From contig NZ_JAGLCD010000012.1 in assembly GCF_023146395.1 (NCBI RefSeq), positions 1 through 64,000 on the forward strand: a stretch of 64,000 nt of DNA. The letters are read 5' to 3'. The notes below the pieces were generated by a model. That model was not told the origin of the DNA. It searched no databases and was given only the letters and a program-made list of their open reading frames with translations. The position numbers and the translations under genes are program-made. How positions within the stretch are numbered: the stretch's first letter is position 1; each line of letters begins with the position of its first letter. This document shows, piece after piece, positions 45,142 through 53,765 of this stretch. The DNA is from Aeromicrobium sp. (GTDB taxonomy: Bacteria; Actinomycetota; Actinomycetes; Propionibacteriales; Nocardioidaceae).

Positions 45142-46506
45142 ATGAGTGAGGATCCGCGCAAGAACATCGGTGCCCGGTCGGCCAAGCCCGGCTCGGGCCG
45201 GACCTCGCCGTCCTCGGCCGCCCGCTCGCTCGCCGGAGGCACGGCGCCCCGCAAGCCGCCGACCAAGGCCAAGGCCACGCCGCGACCGGCCGCTGACGAG
45301 GCGTCCCCGAAGTCCGCCGCGAGCCCCAAGCCCGCCGCCGAGCCGGCCTCGACGAAGGCGGCCCCGAAGAAGAAGTCCGCGGCGTCGAAGCGGTCCTCGC
45401 CGACCTCCTCCGCCACGACCTCGTCGACCAAGGGTGAGGCGCGCACCGGCGCGGCGGGTGACCGCACGACGACGCCCAGCTCGTCGGCGCGCAGCACCGC
45501 CACCGGTCGTCGTCTGCGGGCGGTCACCGAGGACGACGCCGCCCGGGCCGCGGCGGAGGCCGCTGAGGAGGCCCAGCGCCGCACGCGCACGGCTGGCGCG
45601 GCGCCTGCTGCCGCGGGCATCCCGATCGACGAGATCGTCGCTGCCGTCATCCAGGCCGCTCAGCGGGTGCTGGGTTCGGACTGGGACACGCGGCTCGCCA
45701 CCCTGCTGGCCGCGCTGCGCCGCCGGATGGGGGGTGAGTACGCGGTCGACGAGTTCGGCTTCGACCCGCAGATCACCGAGATCCTCGTCGGGGCCGTCGA
45801 GCCGCTCGCGGAGAAGTGGTTCCGCCTCGAGGTGCGCGGCATCGAGAACATCCCCACCGACGGTGGTGCCCTGCTCGTCTCGAACCACTCCGGCACGGTG
45901 CCTCTCGACGGGGTCATGGTCGGGTACGCGGTCAAGAAGTACGCCCAGCGCAACCTGCGTCCGCTGGGGGCCGACCTGGTCTTCCAGCTGCCGTTCGTCA
46001 GCCAGCTGGCGCGCAAGATCGGCGCCACGCTCGCCTGCACCGAGGACGCCGAGCGGCTGCTCACGAGCGGTGAGCTGGCCGGGGTCTGGCCGGAGGGCTT
46101 CAAGGGCATCGGCAAGCCGTACGCGGAGCGGTACAAGCTGCAGCGCTTTGGACGCGGCGGATTCGTGTCGTCGGCCATGCGGGCGCAGGTGCCGATCGTC
46201 CCGGTCTCGATCGTGGGAGCGGAGGAGATCTATCCGCTGATCGGCAACGTCCCGTCGCTCGCCCGGCTGCTCGGGGTGCCGTACCTGCCGATCACGCCGT
46301 TCTTCCCGCTGCTCGGTCCGCTCGGACTCGTGCCACTGCCGAGCAAGTGGATCATCGAGTTCGGTGAGCCGATCCGCACCGATGCGTACGAGCCTGAGGC
46401 CGCCGACGACCCGATGCTGCTGTTCAACGTCACCGACCAGGTGCGCGAGACGATCCAGCAGACCCTCTACGCCCTGCTGGTCGACCGGGGCAGCGCCTTC
46501 TTCTGA
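45142..46506 (+). CDS. lysophospholipid acyltransferase-family protein with a basic low-complexity head
   Basis: The first ~150 of 454 residues are Lys/Ala/Pro/Ser-rich, much like a histone H1 tail, and have no sign of a fold. The rest is an MGAT-like acyltransferase: NHSGTVPLDG with catalytic H249, then WPEGFKGIGK and the later VSIVGAEEIYP. It probably acylates a glycerolipid at the membrane. The homologue in mycobacteria has the same position. GTGAACG and a GGGGAACCGGCG stretch precede the ATG. Confidence 0.85.
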   Translation: MSEDPRKNIGARSAKPGSGRTSPSSAARSLAGGTAPRKPPTKAKATPRPAADEASPKSAASPKPAAEPASTKAAPKKKSAASKRSSPTSSATTSSTKGEARTGAAGDRTTTPSSSARSTATGRRLRAVTEDDAARAAAEAAEEAQRRTRTAGAAPAAAGIPIDEIVAAVIQAAQRVLGSDWDTRLATLLAALRRRMGGEYAVDEFGFDPQITEILVGAVEPLAEKWFRLEVRGIENIPTDGGALLVSNHSGTVPLDGVMVGYAVKKYAQRNLRPLGADLVFQLPFVSQLARKIGATLACTEDAERLLTSGELAGVWPEGFKGIGKPYAERYKLQRFGRGGFVSSAMRAQVPIVPVSIVGAEEIYPLIGNVPSLARLLGVPYLPITPFFPLLGPLGLVPLPSKWIIEFGEPIRTDAYEPEAADDPMLLFNVTDQVRETIQQTLYALLVDRGSAFF

Positions 46507-46508
46507 TC

Positions 46509-46534
46509 ACCGCCGGCGCATGGCCCGCGGCGGT
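46509..46534. terminator. hairpin between convergent acyltransferase and rsbN-like genes
   Basis: ACCGCCG (46509-46515) pairs with CGGCGGT (46528-46534) around a 12-nt loop. Confidence 0.5.
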
Positions 46535-46556
46535 CGACGAGGGACTGTCGTGCGGA

Positions 46557-47582
46557 CTACTTGCGGCCCAGCAGCCCGCCGAGCAGCGACGGGACGAGTC
46601 CGTCGTCGCCGAGCAGGGTCTCGACCAGCGGTGTGACGACCGGGATCTGGGCGGGCGTCGAGGGTGTCGACGACGGCGCCGGGGTGACCGGAGCGGCGAG
46701 CGAGGGGCTGGGCGACGGCTTGGTCGAGGGTGACCGCGTGGCCGAGCCCGACGGGGCGGTGGTGATGGCCTGGGACGGCCCCGCCTGAGGTGTGGTGCTG
46801 GCGTCGGACTCCGGTGTCGGGCTGGCGCTGGCCTGCAGCTCGGGCAGCGTGACCGGGCTGCACTCCAGGCACAGGCTGCTGGCCTGCGTGGCGATGTCGC
46901 GCACGGCGTCCATGGCCAGCTCGACCGGGTCCGCGGACGAGCCCGGGAACTGCGGGGCGAGCTCGGTCAGGGTGCTGGCGGAGTCGGCGGCGAAGTCGTT
47001 GACGGACTCGGCCGTGGCGGTCTCGCCGTCGGCCTCGTAGTGCGTGAAGAGATCGGCCGTTCCGGCCCCGGCCTGGGTGCGGAAGTCGGCCAGGGCGCTT
47101 GCGGCGCGGTCGAGCTCGCCCTCGTCGGCGAGGTGCTCGGCCTCGGCCAGGCGCTCGCGGGCCTGCTCGAGCTGGAACTGGCCACGGGAGGCGTCGGAAC
47201 GGTGCAGGGCGAGCTCGACCGACTCGACGCTGCGCTTGACGCCGTACAGCATGTCGCCGGGCACGGCCTGGGCGCTCGAGGCGACGATGCCGATGCCACC
47301 CACCGCGACGATCGCGGCGGCGCTGAGTCGCGCCACACGGCGGCGCACGCCGAGCGTGCGGGTCGGAGCGACCGCGGGACGGGCCTGGGCGACCAGCAGC
47401 TCGGGGGCCTCGGCCATCAGGCGCTCGCGCAGCGCCTGGCGGAAGTCGTCGGCGGGGGCCACGGTCGCGGCCCGCGCGCAGAGCGCCTCGGCGTGGCGCA
47501 CCATCTCGGTGACGGCAGGGTCGGCCGGCGCACCTCGGAGGGCGGCCTCGAATGCATCGGCCTCGCGCTTGCGGCTCGTCAT
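46557..47582 (-). CDS. DUF5667 protein, RsbN-like anti-sigma factor
   Basis: A 341-residue single-pass membrane protein. The N-terminal ~85 residues are cytoplasmic and helical, the likely sigma-binding part. A membrane segment (about 89-107, LSAAAIVAVGGIGIVASSA) is followed by DUF5667 (VPGDMLYGVKRSVESVEL), a two-cysteine CLECS element and a long Ser/Thr/Pro tail. It lies directly after a BldN-like sigma gene, as RsbN does in Streptomyces. A role as its anti-sigma factor is inferred from position and family. Confidence 0.82.
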   Translation of the reverse strand: MTSRKREADAFEAALRGAPADPAVTEMVRHAEALCARAATVAPADDFRQALRERLMAEAPELLVAQARPAVAPTRTLGVRRRVARLSAAAIVAVGGIGIVASSAQAVPGDMLYGVKRSVESVELALHRSDASRGQFQLEQARERLAEAEHLADEGELDRAASALADFRTQAGAGTADLFTHYEADGETATAESVNDFAADSASTLTELAPQFPGSSADPVELAMDAVRDIATQASSLCLECSPVTLPELQASASPTPESDASTTPQAGPSQAITTAPSGSATRSPSTKPSPSPSLAAPVTPAPSSTPSTPAQIPVVTPLVETLLGDDGLVPSLLGGLLGRK

Positions 47583-47618
47583 GATTCCTGCCTTGTCGCC
47601 GTGGAGTGGTCAGAGAAG

Positions 47619-47647
47619 CGAACGACCATGAGACGGCGGGAGTTACG
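47619..47647 (-). promoter_or_regulatory. candidate BldN-type promoter before the rsbN-like gene
   Basis: On the minus strand CGTAAC (47647-47642), a 17-nt spacer and CGTTCG (47624-47619) resemble the CGTAAC-n16-CGTTGA type used by Streptomyces BldN. It lies in the 94-bp gap between the sigma and DUF5667 genes, 36 bp from the ATG. Confidence 0.45.
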
Positions 47648-47676
47648 GATCATGACGCGAAACGAACGGGGAAATG

Positions 47677-48375
47677 TCATCGCAGATCCTCCGTCACGTT
47701 CTTGGCGAGCCGGCGGACCGCCCGCAGCTGGAGCTGCTTCACCGCGCCTTCGCTGCGACCGAGGGCCGCAGCGGTCTGGGCGATCGAGAGTCCCTGCATG
47801 AATCGCATGAGGATGCAGTCGCGCTGTTCCTCGGGGAGGGCGTTGACCGCCTCGAGGAGCATCGTGTTCGAGACCAGGCTCAGCACCTCGTCCTCGGGGG
47901 TCGGCGGGCTCGACCGGGTCTCCGGCACGGAGTCGGACACGATCTCGAGGCGGGCGCGGCTGGACTTGAAGTGATCGGTGATGAGGTTGCGGGCGATCGT
48001 GGTGAGCCAGGCCCCGAAGTCCTTGCCCTGCCAGCTGAAGCGGCTGATGGCGCGCAGTCCGCGCACGAACGTCTCGCTCGTGAGGTCCTCGGCGAGCTGG
48101 GCCGAGCCGACGCGGTAGTAGATGAAGCGGTAGATGCCGCCGACGTAGTGGTCGTACAGCTGGCCGAACGCCTCGGCGTCACCACCGACGGCGAGGTCGA
48201 CCAGGGCCCGCAGACGCAGGCCCTCGGCGTCGAGCTCGGGCTCGGGGGCGTCGCCGCCGGACCCCGGGGCCGAGGTGGAGGTGGCCTGGGCCATGGCGGC
48301 CAGGAGAATGACGTCGTCGGCCCGCGTGCCGGCCACCGCCAGCACCGCTCGAAGTCCGATCAGATTCTCCCGCAT
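47677..48375 (-). CDS. ECF sigma factor, BldN-like
   Basis: A 232-residue sigma factor with region 2 near residues 55-125 (FGQLYDHYVGGIYRFIYYRV, then AEDLTSETFVRGL) and region 4 near 165-225 (LPEEQRDCILMRF, LGRSEGAVKQLQLRA). There is an N-terminal extension of about 50 residues, which in Streptomyces BldN is removed by processing. GGGAGG precedes ATG 48375, and TAGACT (48401-48396) is a near-upstream -10. The neighbours (DUF5667, HTH protein, hemA) match the Streptomyces bldN neighbourhood. Confidence 0.88.
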   Translation of the reverse strand: MRENLIGLRAVLAVAGTRADDVILLAAMAQATSTSAPGSGGDAPEPELDAEGLRLRALVDLAVGGDAEAFGQLYDHYVGGIYRFIYYRVGSAQLAEDLTSETFVRGLRAISRFSWQGKDFGAWLTTIARNLITDHFKSSRARLEIVSDSVPETRSSPPTPEDEVLSLVSNTMLLEAVNALPEEQRDCILMRFMQGLSIAQTAAALGRSEGAVKQLQLRAVRRLAKNVTEDLR

Positions 48376-48438
48376 GACCCTCCCAGATCGCGAGCAGTCT
48401 ATCGGCCGGGAGTCCGTTCGCCCAGGGATTTGGCGAAA

Positions 48439-49335
48439 TCAGCGGCGCAGTCGCCGGGCGACCTGCCAGGCGGCCACGCCCGCGCCGGCCACGCCGGCCG
48501 TGCGGAAGCCGGCCAGGGCGACCCGCCGACCGGTGCGGTAGTCGCGGATCTCCCAGTCGTTGGCACGGGCATGGGCGCGCAGGGTCGCGTCGGGGTTGAC
48601 CGCGCAGGGATGGCCCACGAGCGACAGCATCGGCAGGTCGTTGCTCGAGTCGGAGTAGGCCGAGCAGCGGGCCAGGTCGAGGTGCTCGCGCTCGGCGATG
48701 GCGCGCACGGCGACGGCCTTGCCCTCGCCGTGCAGCATCTCGCCGACGAGGGCGCCGGTGTAGACGCCGTCGACGTGCTCCGCGACCGTGCCGAGGGCCC
48801 CAGTCAGTCCGAGGCGGCGGGCGATGACCTGCGCGATCTCGACCGGGGCCGCGGTGACGAGCCACACCCGCTGACCGCGGTCCAGGTGCGTCTGCGCGAT
48901 CGCCCGGGTCCCGGGCCAGATCTTGTGCGCCATGTGCTCGTCGAAGATCTCCTCGCCGATCTCCTCGAGCTCGGCCACCCGGTGCCCGGCGATGAACGCC
49001 AGGGCCGAGCTGCGGGCCTTGGCGATGTGCTCGGGGTCCTCGATGCCGGAGATCCGGAAGTAGGCCTGCTGCCAGACGGCGCCGGCGAGATCGCGGGCCG
49101 AGAAGAAGTCGCGCCGGTACAGGCCGCGCGCGAGGTGGAAGATCGACGCGCCCTGCATGATCGTGTTGTCGACGTCGAAGAACGCGGCGGCACTCGGATC
49201 GGCGCGTGGCGCGAGGGCGATCTCGACCTCGGCGGCGGCTGCGGCGGCCTGCCCGGCCAGCACCGACCGCGACTTGAGATTGCGCCGCCGATCGGCCGCT
49301 GAGACGGGCCGGGGGACGGACGGCGGACGACTCAT
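48439..49335 (-). CDS. HAD-IB family phosphatase (SerB-like)
   Basis: A 298-residue HAD hydrolase with motif I FFDVDNT, motif II in LVTAAP and motif III/IV in SAYSDSSNDLPML. The family includes phosphoserine phosphatases, and the mycobacterial gene at this site is named serB1, but the true substrate is uncertain. A C-terminal hydrophobic stretch (VALAGFRTAGVAGAGVAAW) could attach it to the membrane. ATG 49335 follows TAGCCT (49347-49342) by 6 nt, so it is probably leaderless. Confidence 0.88.
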   Translation of the reverse strand: MSRPPSVPRPVSAADRRRNLKSRSVLAGQAAAAAAEVEIALAPRADPSAAAFFDVDNTIMQGASIFHLARGLYRRDFFSARDLAGAVWQQAYFRISGIEDPEHIAKARSSALAFIAGHRVAELEEIGEEIFDEHMAHKIWPGTRAIAQTHLDRGQRVWLVTAAPVEIAQVIARRLGLTGALGTVAEHVDGVYTGALVGEMLHGEGKAVAVRAIAEREHLDLARCSAYSDSSNDLPMLSLVGHPCAVNPDATLRAHARANDWEIRDYRTGRRVALAGFRTAGVAGAGVAAWQVARRLRR

Positions 49336-49417
49336 GTCGTGAGGCTACCGTGCGACCCGGGACCAGGCCCGGGTGTTCGGCCGCGGCCTGCGCCCGCGGT
49401 GTGGAAGAGTTGGGAGC

Positions 49418-50983
49418 GTGACCGTGACCGTGAACGTCAGCGAGATCCTCGCCGCCGCCGCGCGCCGCGACCCCGAGGGCACGGCCCTGGTCGAGGCTCG
49501 CGAGGAACGACGCGCCGTCACGTGGGCCGAGCTCGACCAGGCGGCCGACGCCGTCGCGCGAGGCCTCAGCGCCCAGGGGCTGCGAGCCGGGCACCGGGTC
49601 GCGCTCGTCATGGCGAACCGCATCGACCTCGTGATCGCCTACTTCGCCGTGCTGCGGGGCGGGATGGTCGCCGTCCCGGTCAACCCGCGCTCGACGCCCG
49701 TGGAGGTCGAGCGCATGCTCGTCGACTCCGGGGCGCGTCTGGTGCTCGCCGACGCTGCCGCCGTCGACGCGGTCCGTGCGGCCGCGGCCGGCGTCGCCCA
49801 CCTCACCGTCGTCGTCGACGGGCCCGAGCCCGGGCCGGGTGAGACCGCCTTCGCAGCCTTCCTGGAGGCCGCGGTCGAGTCTTCGCCGGCGGCTCCGGCC
49901 GATCCCGAGGCGCTGGCCGTGATCCTCTACACCTCGGGCACGAGCGGCCGGCCGCGCGGCGTCATGCTGTCGCACCGGGCGCTGATCGCCAACATCGAGC
50001 AGGTCGCCACGCTCGAGGTCGTCGCGGCCGACGACGTGTGCCTCGGGCTGCTGCCGATGTTCCACATCTACGGCCTCAACTGCGTGCTGGGTCAGGCGGT
50101 GCACCAGGGCGCCCCCCTCGTCCTGGTCGACGGCTTCGACCCCGACGCCCTGCTCGACCTGGTCGTCCGCGAGGGCGTGACGTACCTGCCCGTCGCCCCA
50201 CCGGTCGTGGCGGCCTGGTCGGGGCGCCAGGACCTGCGCGAGAAGCTCGCGTCGGTGCGGGTGGTGGTGTCCGGCGCCTCCGCGCTGGATCCCGACCTGG
50301 CCCGCGACTTCCGGGAGTCCTCGGGGCACGCGATCGAGCAGGGGTACGGACTGACCGAGGCCTCGCCCGTCGTCGCCGTCACGATCGGAGCCCGGCGCGA
50401 CGCCGACGGTGCACCGAAGCCGCACTCGGTGGGAGCGGTCCTGCCGGGCATCGAGGTGCGCATCGTCGAGACGGTCGACGGTCAGGACGCGTCCCCGGGC
50501 GACCCGGCGGAGATCTGGGTGCGAGGCGCGAACCTGCTGACGGGCTACTGGCCCGACGGCAGCGACGGTCCCGACGCCGACGGCTGGTACCCGACCGGCG
50601 ACGTGGGCCTGCTCGACGACGACGGCGACCTGACGCTCGTCGACCGGTTGCGCGAGCTCGTCATCGTCTCGGGCTTCAACGTGTACCCCCGTGAGGTCGA
50701 GGACGTCATCGCCGAGGCCCCGGGGGTCGACCAGGTGGCCGTCGTCGGCCTGCCGGACGAGTCCACGGGTGAGCGGGTCGTCGCGTTCGTCGTGCCCCTC
50801 CCGGGCACCGACGAGGCCGAGGTCACGGCGGCCGTCGAGGCCGCCTGCCGCACCCGGCTGGCACGGTTCAAGCAGCCCACCACGGTCGAGATCGTGCAAG
50901 GTCTCCCGTACTCGCCCACGGGCAAGGTCGCCAAGGGACGCCTCCGCGCGCTCGCGCGGGGGTCCGACCTGGGTCTTCGATGA
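49418..50983 (+). CDS. AMP-forming acyl-CoA synthetase/ligase
   Basis: A 521-residue adenylating enzyme that activates a carboxylic (probably fatty or aromatic) acid to its CoA ester. Motifs in order: LYTSGTSGRPRGVMLSH (P-loop), YGLTEASP, TGDVGLLDDDGDLTLVDRLRE, SGFNVYPREVED, and the catalytic lysine in SPTGKVAKGRLR. Three in-frame GTGs (49418, 49424, 49430) compete for the start; the first is taken because GGGAG lies upstream. It overlaps the next gene by 4 bp. Substrate not predictable. Confidence 0.9.
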   Translation: MTVTVNVSEILAAAARRDPEGTALVEAREERRAVTWAELDQAADAVARGLSAQGLRAGHRVALVMANRIDLVIAYFAVLRGGMVAVPVNPRSTPVEVERMLVDSGARLVLADAAAVDAVRAAAAGVAHLTVVVDGPEPGPGETAFAAFLEAAVESSPAAPADPEALAVILYTSGTSGRPRGVMLSHRALIANIEQVATLEVVAADDVCLGLLPMFHIYGLNCVLGQAVHQGAPLVLVDGFDPDALLDLVVREGVTYLPVAPPVVAAWSGRQDLREKLASVRVVVSGASALDPDLARDFRESSGHAIEQGYGLTEASPVVAVTIGARRDADGAPKPHSVGAVLPGIEVRIVETVDGQDASPGDPAEIWVRGANLLTGYWPDGSDGPDADGWYPTGDVGLLDDDGDLTLVDRLRELVIVSGFNVYPREVEDVIAEAPGVDQVAVVGLPDESTGERVVAFVVPLPGTDEAEVTAAVEAACRTRLARFKQPTTVEIVQGLPYSPTGKVAKGRLRALARGSDLGLR

Positions 50984-51264
50984 CCTCGGGTCCGCTCGCG
51001 GGGGGCTCGTCGCCGGAGGCCCTCGGCTCCGCGCGCGTCGTGGTCCTCGTGCGGGAGGGCTGTCACCTCTGTGAGGCAGCCGTCGCGGTCGTCGAGCAGG
51101 TCACGGGCGAGACCGGCGACACCTGGGCCACGGTCGACGTCGATGCCGATCCGGCCCTGGCGCGGCGGTGGACCGACGAGGTGCCGGTGACGTTCGTCGA
51201 CGGCCGTCAGCACGACTTCTGGCGGGTCGACCCGCACCGGCTCCGCACGGCCCTCGCGCCCTGA
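50980..51264 (+). CDS. glutaredoxin-like thiol protein
   Basis: A 94-residue thioredoxin-fold protein with the redox pair CHLC (VLVREGCHLCEAAVAVVE) and the cis-proline region DEVPVTFVDG. It belongs to the short glutaredoxin-like group found upstream of hemA in several actinobacteria, usually with a rex gene between. Rex is absent here. ATG 50980 overlaps the preceding stop. Confidence 0.88.
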   Translation: MTSGPLAGGSSPEALGSARVVVLVREGCHLCEAAVAVVEQVTGETGDTWATVDVDADPALARRWTDEVPVTFVDGRQHDFWRVDPHRLRTALAP

Positions 51265-51289
51265 GCGGCCGACGTCACGACGTGACGAT

Positions 51290-51319
51290 TTGGTGAACGA
51301 GGATCACCGATCGTAGACT
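51290..51319 (+). promoter_or_regulatory. hemA promoter and operator-like dyads
   Basis: TTGGTG (51290-51295), an 18-nt spacer and TAGACT (51314-51319) lie 137 bp before the hemA ATG. GGTGA-n7-TCACC (51292-51308) overlaps the -35, and CGTCAC-GAC-GTGACG (51273-51287) lies just upstream. The long leader has a CCTGTC/GACAGG hairpin near 51340. These could be sites for a heme- or redox-sensing regulator, but none is identified. Confidence 0.5.
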
Positions 51320-51455
51320 GTGCGGGCGCCGCAGGCCTGTCCCGACAGGGAAATCCCGAGGTCGCGCGGTGCAGGAGCACTGTGACGATTCTGCACCCCC
51401 TGACCGATGTCCTGGCCATCGGCGACTCTCCCACCGATGAATCGACGGTGACCGC

Positions 51456-52784
51456 ATGAGCGTTCTCGTGCTGGGCATGTCCCACCGCACCGCCCCGATC
51501 GAGGTCCTCGAGCGCGCGTCGCTCGACACCGACGACGGCGTCAAGCTGTCGCACAAGGTCCTGGAGTCGCCCCACATCACCGAGTCCGTCGTGATCTCGA
51601 CGTGCAACCGCGTCGAGGTGTACGTCGAGGCCGAGCGCTTCCACGGCGCGATCGAGGAGCTGTCGCGGCTCTTCGCCGACCACGCGGGCCTCGGCCGTGA
51701 CGAGCTCGTCCACCACCTCTACGTGCACTACGACGACGCCGCGGTGGCCCACCTGTTCTCCGTCGCCGCGGGCCTGGACTCCATGATCCTGGGCGAGAGC
51801 CAGATCCTCGGCCAGGTCCGGCTGTCGCTGCAGTCGGCCCAGGCCGAGTCCACCGTCGGGCCGGCGCTCAACGCGCTGTTCCAGCAGGCGTTGCGCATCG
51901 GCAAGCGCGGGCACGCCGAGACCGGCATCGACCGGCTCGCGCCGTCGGTCGTCACGGCTGCCCTCGACGCCGCCAACGAGGCCATGGCGGCGGGTGACCC
52001 AGCGGACGGGCGGCAGATCGACGCCGAGACCCGCTACCTCGTGGCCGGTGCCGGCACCATGGCGAGCCTCGCGGTCCGCACGCTGATCGAGCGAGGTGTC
52101 GCCCCCGAACGCATCATGCTCACCAACCGCACCTACCAGCGGGCGGCGGAGTTCGTCGCCACGTTCGGGGTCGGGGCCGTGCGGTGGGAGTCGCTCGACC
52201 TCGAGCTCCGGGCCGCCGACATCCTCATCAGCTGCACGGGTGCGACCGGTGTCGTGTTCGACCGTGACCGCATCGCCGCGGCCACCCAGGACGGCCGGCC
52301 GATCACGCTGGTCGACCTCGCGCTCCCGCGCGACATCGCCGCCGACGTCACGACCCTGCCGAACACGACCCTGATCGACATGCAGGTCCTGGCCGAACGC
52401 GCCGCCGACTCCGAGGTCGTCGCCGACGTCGCCGCGGTGCGCGCGATCGTCGACGGTGAGGTCGGCACGTTCCTGGCCGCCAAGGCGGCCTCGCGGGTCA
52501 CCCCGACCGTCGTGGCCCTGCGCGGCATGGCCGTCGAGATCGTGCAGTCCGAGACCGACCGTCTGGAGGCGCGGCTCGGCGACCTGACCGACGCCCAGCG
52601 CGCCGAGATCCGCCACGCCCTGCGGCGGGTCTCCGACAAGCTCCTGCACCAGCCCACGGTCCGCGTGCAGCAGCTCGTCGACGGTCCGGCAGGCCTGACG
52701 TACGCCGACGCCCTGGCCGACCTCTTCGCGCTCGACCCGTCCGCGGTCGACCGCGTGTCCGCCGTGGGGGAGGGAGCTGAATGA
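51456..52784 (+). CDS. hemA: glutamyl-tRNA reductase
   Basis: Reduces glutamyl-tRNA with NADPH to glutamate-1-semialdehyde, the entry point of tetrapyrrole synthesis by the C5 route. The 442-residue protein has [14 protein letters not shown], the catalytic Cys50 in STCNRVEVY, the [10 protein letters not shown] signature and an NADPH-binding [10 protein letters not shown]. It leads the hemA-hemC-hemD operon with a 4-bp overlap to hemC. The usual rex partner is missing upstream. Confidence 0.97.
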   Translation: MSVLVLGMSHRTAPIEVLERASLDTDDGVKLSHKVLESPHITESVVISTCNRVEVYVEAERFHGAIEELSRLFADHAGLGRDELVHHLYVHYDDAAVAHLFSVAAGLDSMILGESQILGQVRLSLQSAQAESTVGPALNALFQQALRIGKRGHAETGIDRLAPSVVTAALDAANEAMAAGDPADGRQIDAETRYLVAGAGTMASLAVRTLIERGVAPERIMLTNRTYQRAAEFVATFGVGAVRWESLDLELRAADILISCTGATGVVFDRDRIAAATQDGRPITLVDLALPRDIAADVTTLPNTTLIDMQVLAERAADSEVVADVAAVRAIVDGEVGTFLAAKAASRVTPTVVALRGMAVEIVQSETDRLEARLGDLTDAQRAEIRHALRRVSDKLLHQPTVRVQQLVDGPAGLTYADALADLFALDPSAVDRVSAVGEGAE

Positions 52785-53707
52785 CCGAGCCCCTGCGTCT
52801 CGGCACCCGCGCCAGCGAGCTCGCCCGCACCCAGTCCGGGCACGTCGCCGACCGGCTTCGCGAGCTCACGGGTCGTGAGGTCGTGCTGGTCACGATCAGC
52901 ACCGAGGGCGACCGGTCCTCGGCCCCGCTCGACCAGATCGGTGGCACGGGGGTCTTCGTGGCCGCCCTGCGCGAGGCGCTCGTCGCCGACGAGGTCGACC
53001 TGGCCGTGCACTCGCTCAAGGACCTTCCCACCGCCGACGACCCGCGCCTGGCCCTGGCGGCGATCCCGCCGCGCGAGGACGTCCGCGACGTCCTCGTGGC
53101 CCGCGACGGTCTGACCCTGGGAGAGCTCCCGCCCGGCTCCCGCGTCGGCACCGGGTCGCCGCGCCGTGCCGCGCAGCTCAACGCGCTCGGCCTGGGCCTC
53201 GAGGTCGTCCCGATCCGGGGCAACGTCGGCACCCGCCTGGGCAAGGTGCGCTCGGGCGAGGTCGACGCGGTCGTCCTGGCCCACGCCGGCCTTCTGCGTC
53301 TGGGCCGAGCCGAGGAGGCCACCGAGGTGCTCGATCCGATCCAGGTGCTGCCCGCGCCCGGGCAGGGGGCGCTCGCCGTGGAGTGCCGCTCGGACCGCAC
53401 CGACCTGATCGACCTGCTCGGGGTGCTCGACGACCCCGACACCCGCGCCACCGTCACGGCCGAACGCGCGTTGCTCGCCACGTTGGAGGCCGGGTGCAGT
53501 GCCCCGGTCGGTGCCCTGGCCGAGGTGGCCTGGGGCGACGACGGCGACGAGCTCTGGCTGCGTGCCGTCGTGGCCGATCCGTCCGGAAGTCCATCCATCC
53601 GCCTGTCCGCGATCGGCGTCCCCTCGGACGCCGCCGCGCTCGGCCTGCGTCTCGCCACCGAGATGTTGGCCGAGGGAGCCGACCAGATCATGGCGCCCGT
53701 CGCCTGA
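52781..53707 (+). CDS. hemC: hydroxymethylbilane synthase (porphobilinogen deaminase)
   Basis: Joins four porphobilinogens to hydroxymethylbilane. The 308-residue protein begins [14 protein letters not shown]. It has the catalytic aspartate region VHSLKDLPT and the cysteine that carries the dipyrromethane cofactor in [13 protein letters not shown] 52781 overlaps the hemA stop. Confidence 0.97.
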   Translation: MTEPLRLGTRASELARTQSGHVADRLRELTGREVVLVTISTEGDRSSAPLDQIGGTGVFVAALREALVADEVDLAVHSLKDLPTADDPRLALAAIPPREDVRDVLVARDGLTLGELPPGSRVGTGSPRRAAQLNALGLGLEVVPIRGNVGTRLGKVRSGEVDAVVLAHAGLLRLGRAEEATEVLDPIQVLPAPGQGALAVECRSDRTDLIDLLGVLDDPDTRATVTAERALLATLEAGCSAPVGALAEVAWGDDGDELWLRAVVADPSGSPSIRLSAIGVPSDAAALGLRLATEMLAEGADQIMAPVA

Positions 53708-53765
53708 TCCGCCGCTTCGACCCGACCACCCGCGGACCTCGTCCGCACCAGAAGGAAGTACCCAC

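Noticed and set aside
51290..51308. Rex operator upstream of hemA
   Set aside because: The Rex site as I know it is TTGTGAA-n4-TTCACAA; GGTGA-n7-TCACC differs in half-site and spacing, and no rex gene is present.
51320..51455. Riboswitch in the hemA leader
   Set aside because: No known cobalamin or other riboswitch core could be recognised; only short hairpins are seen.
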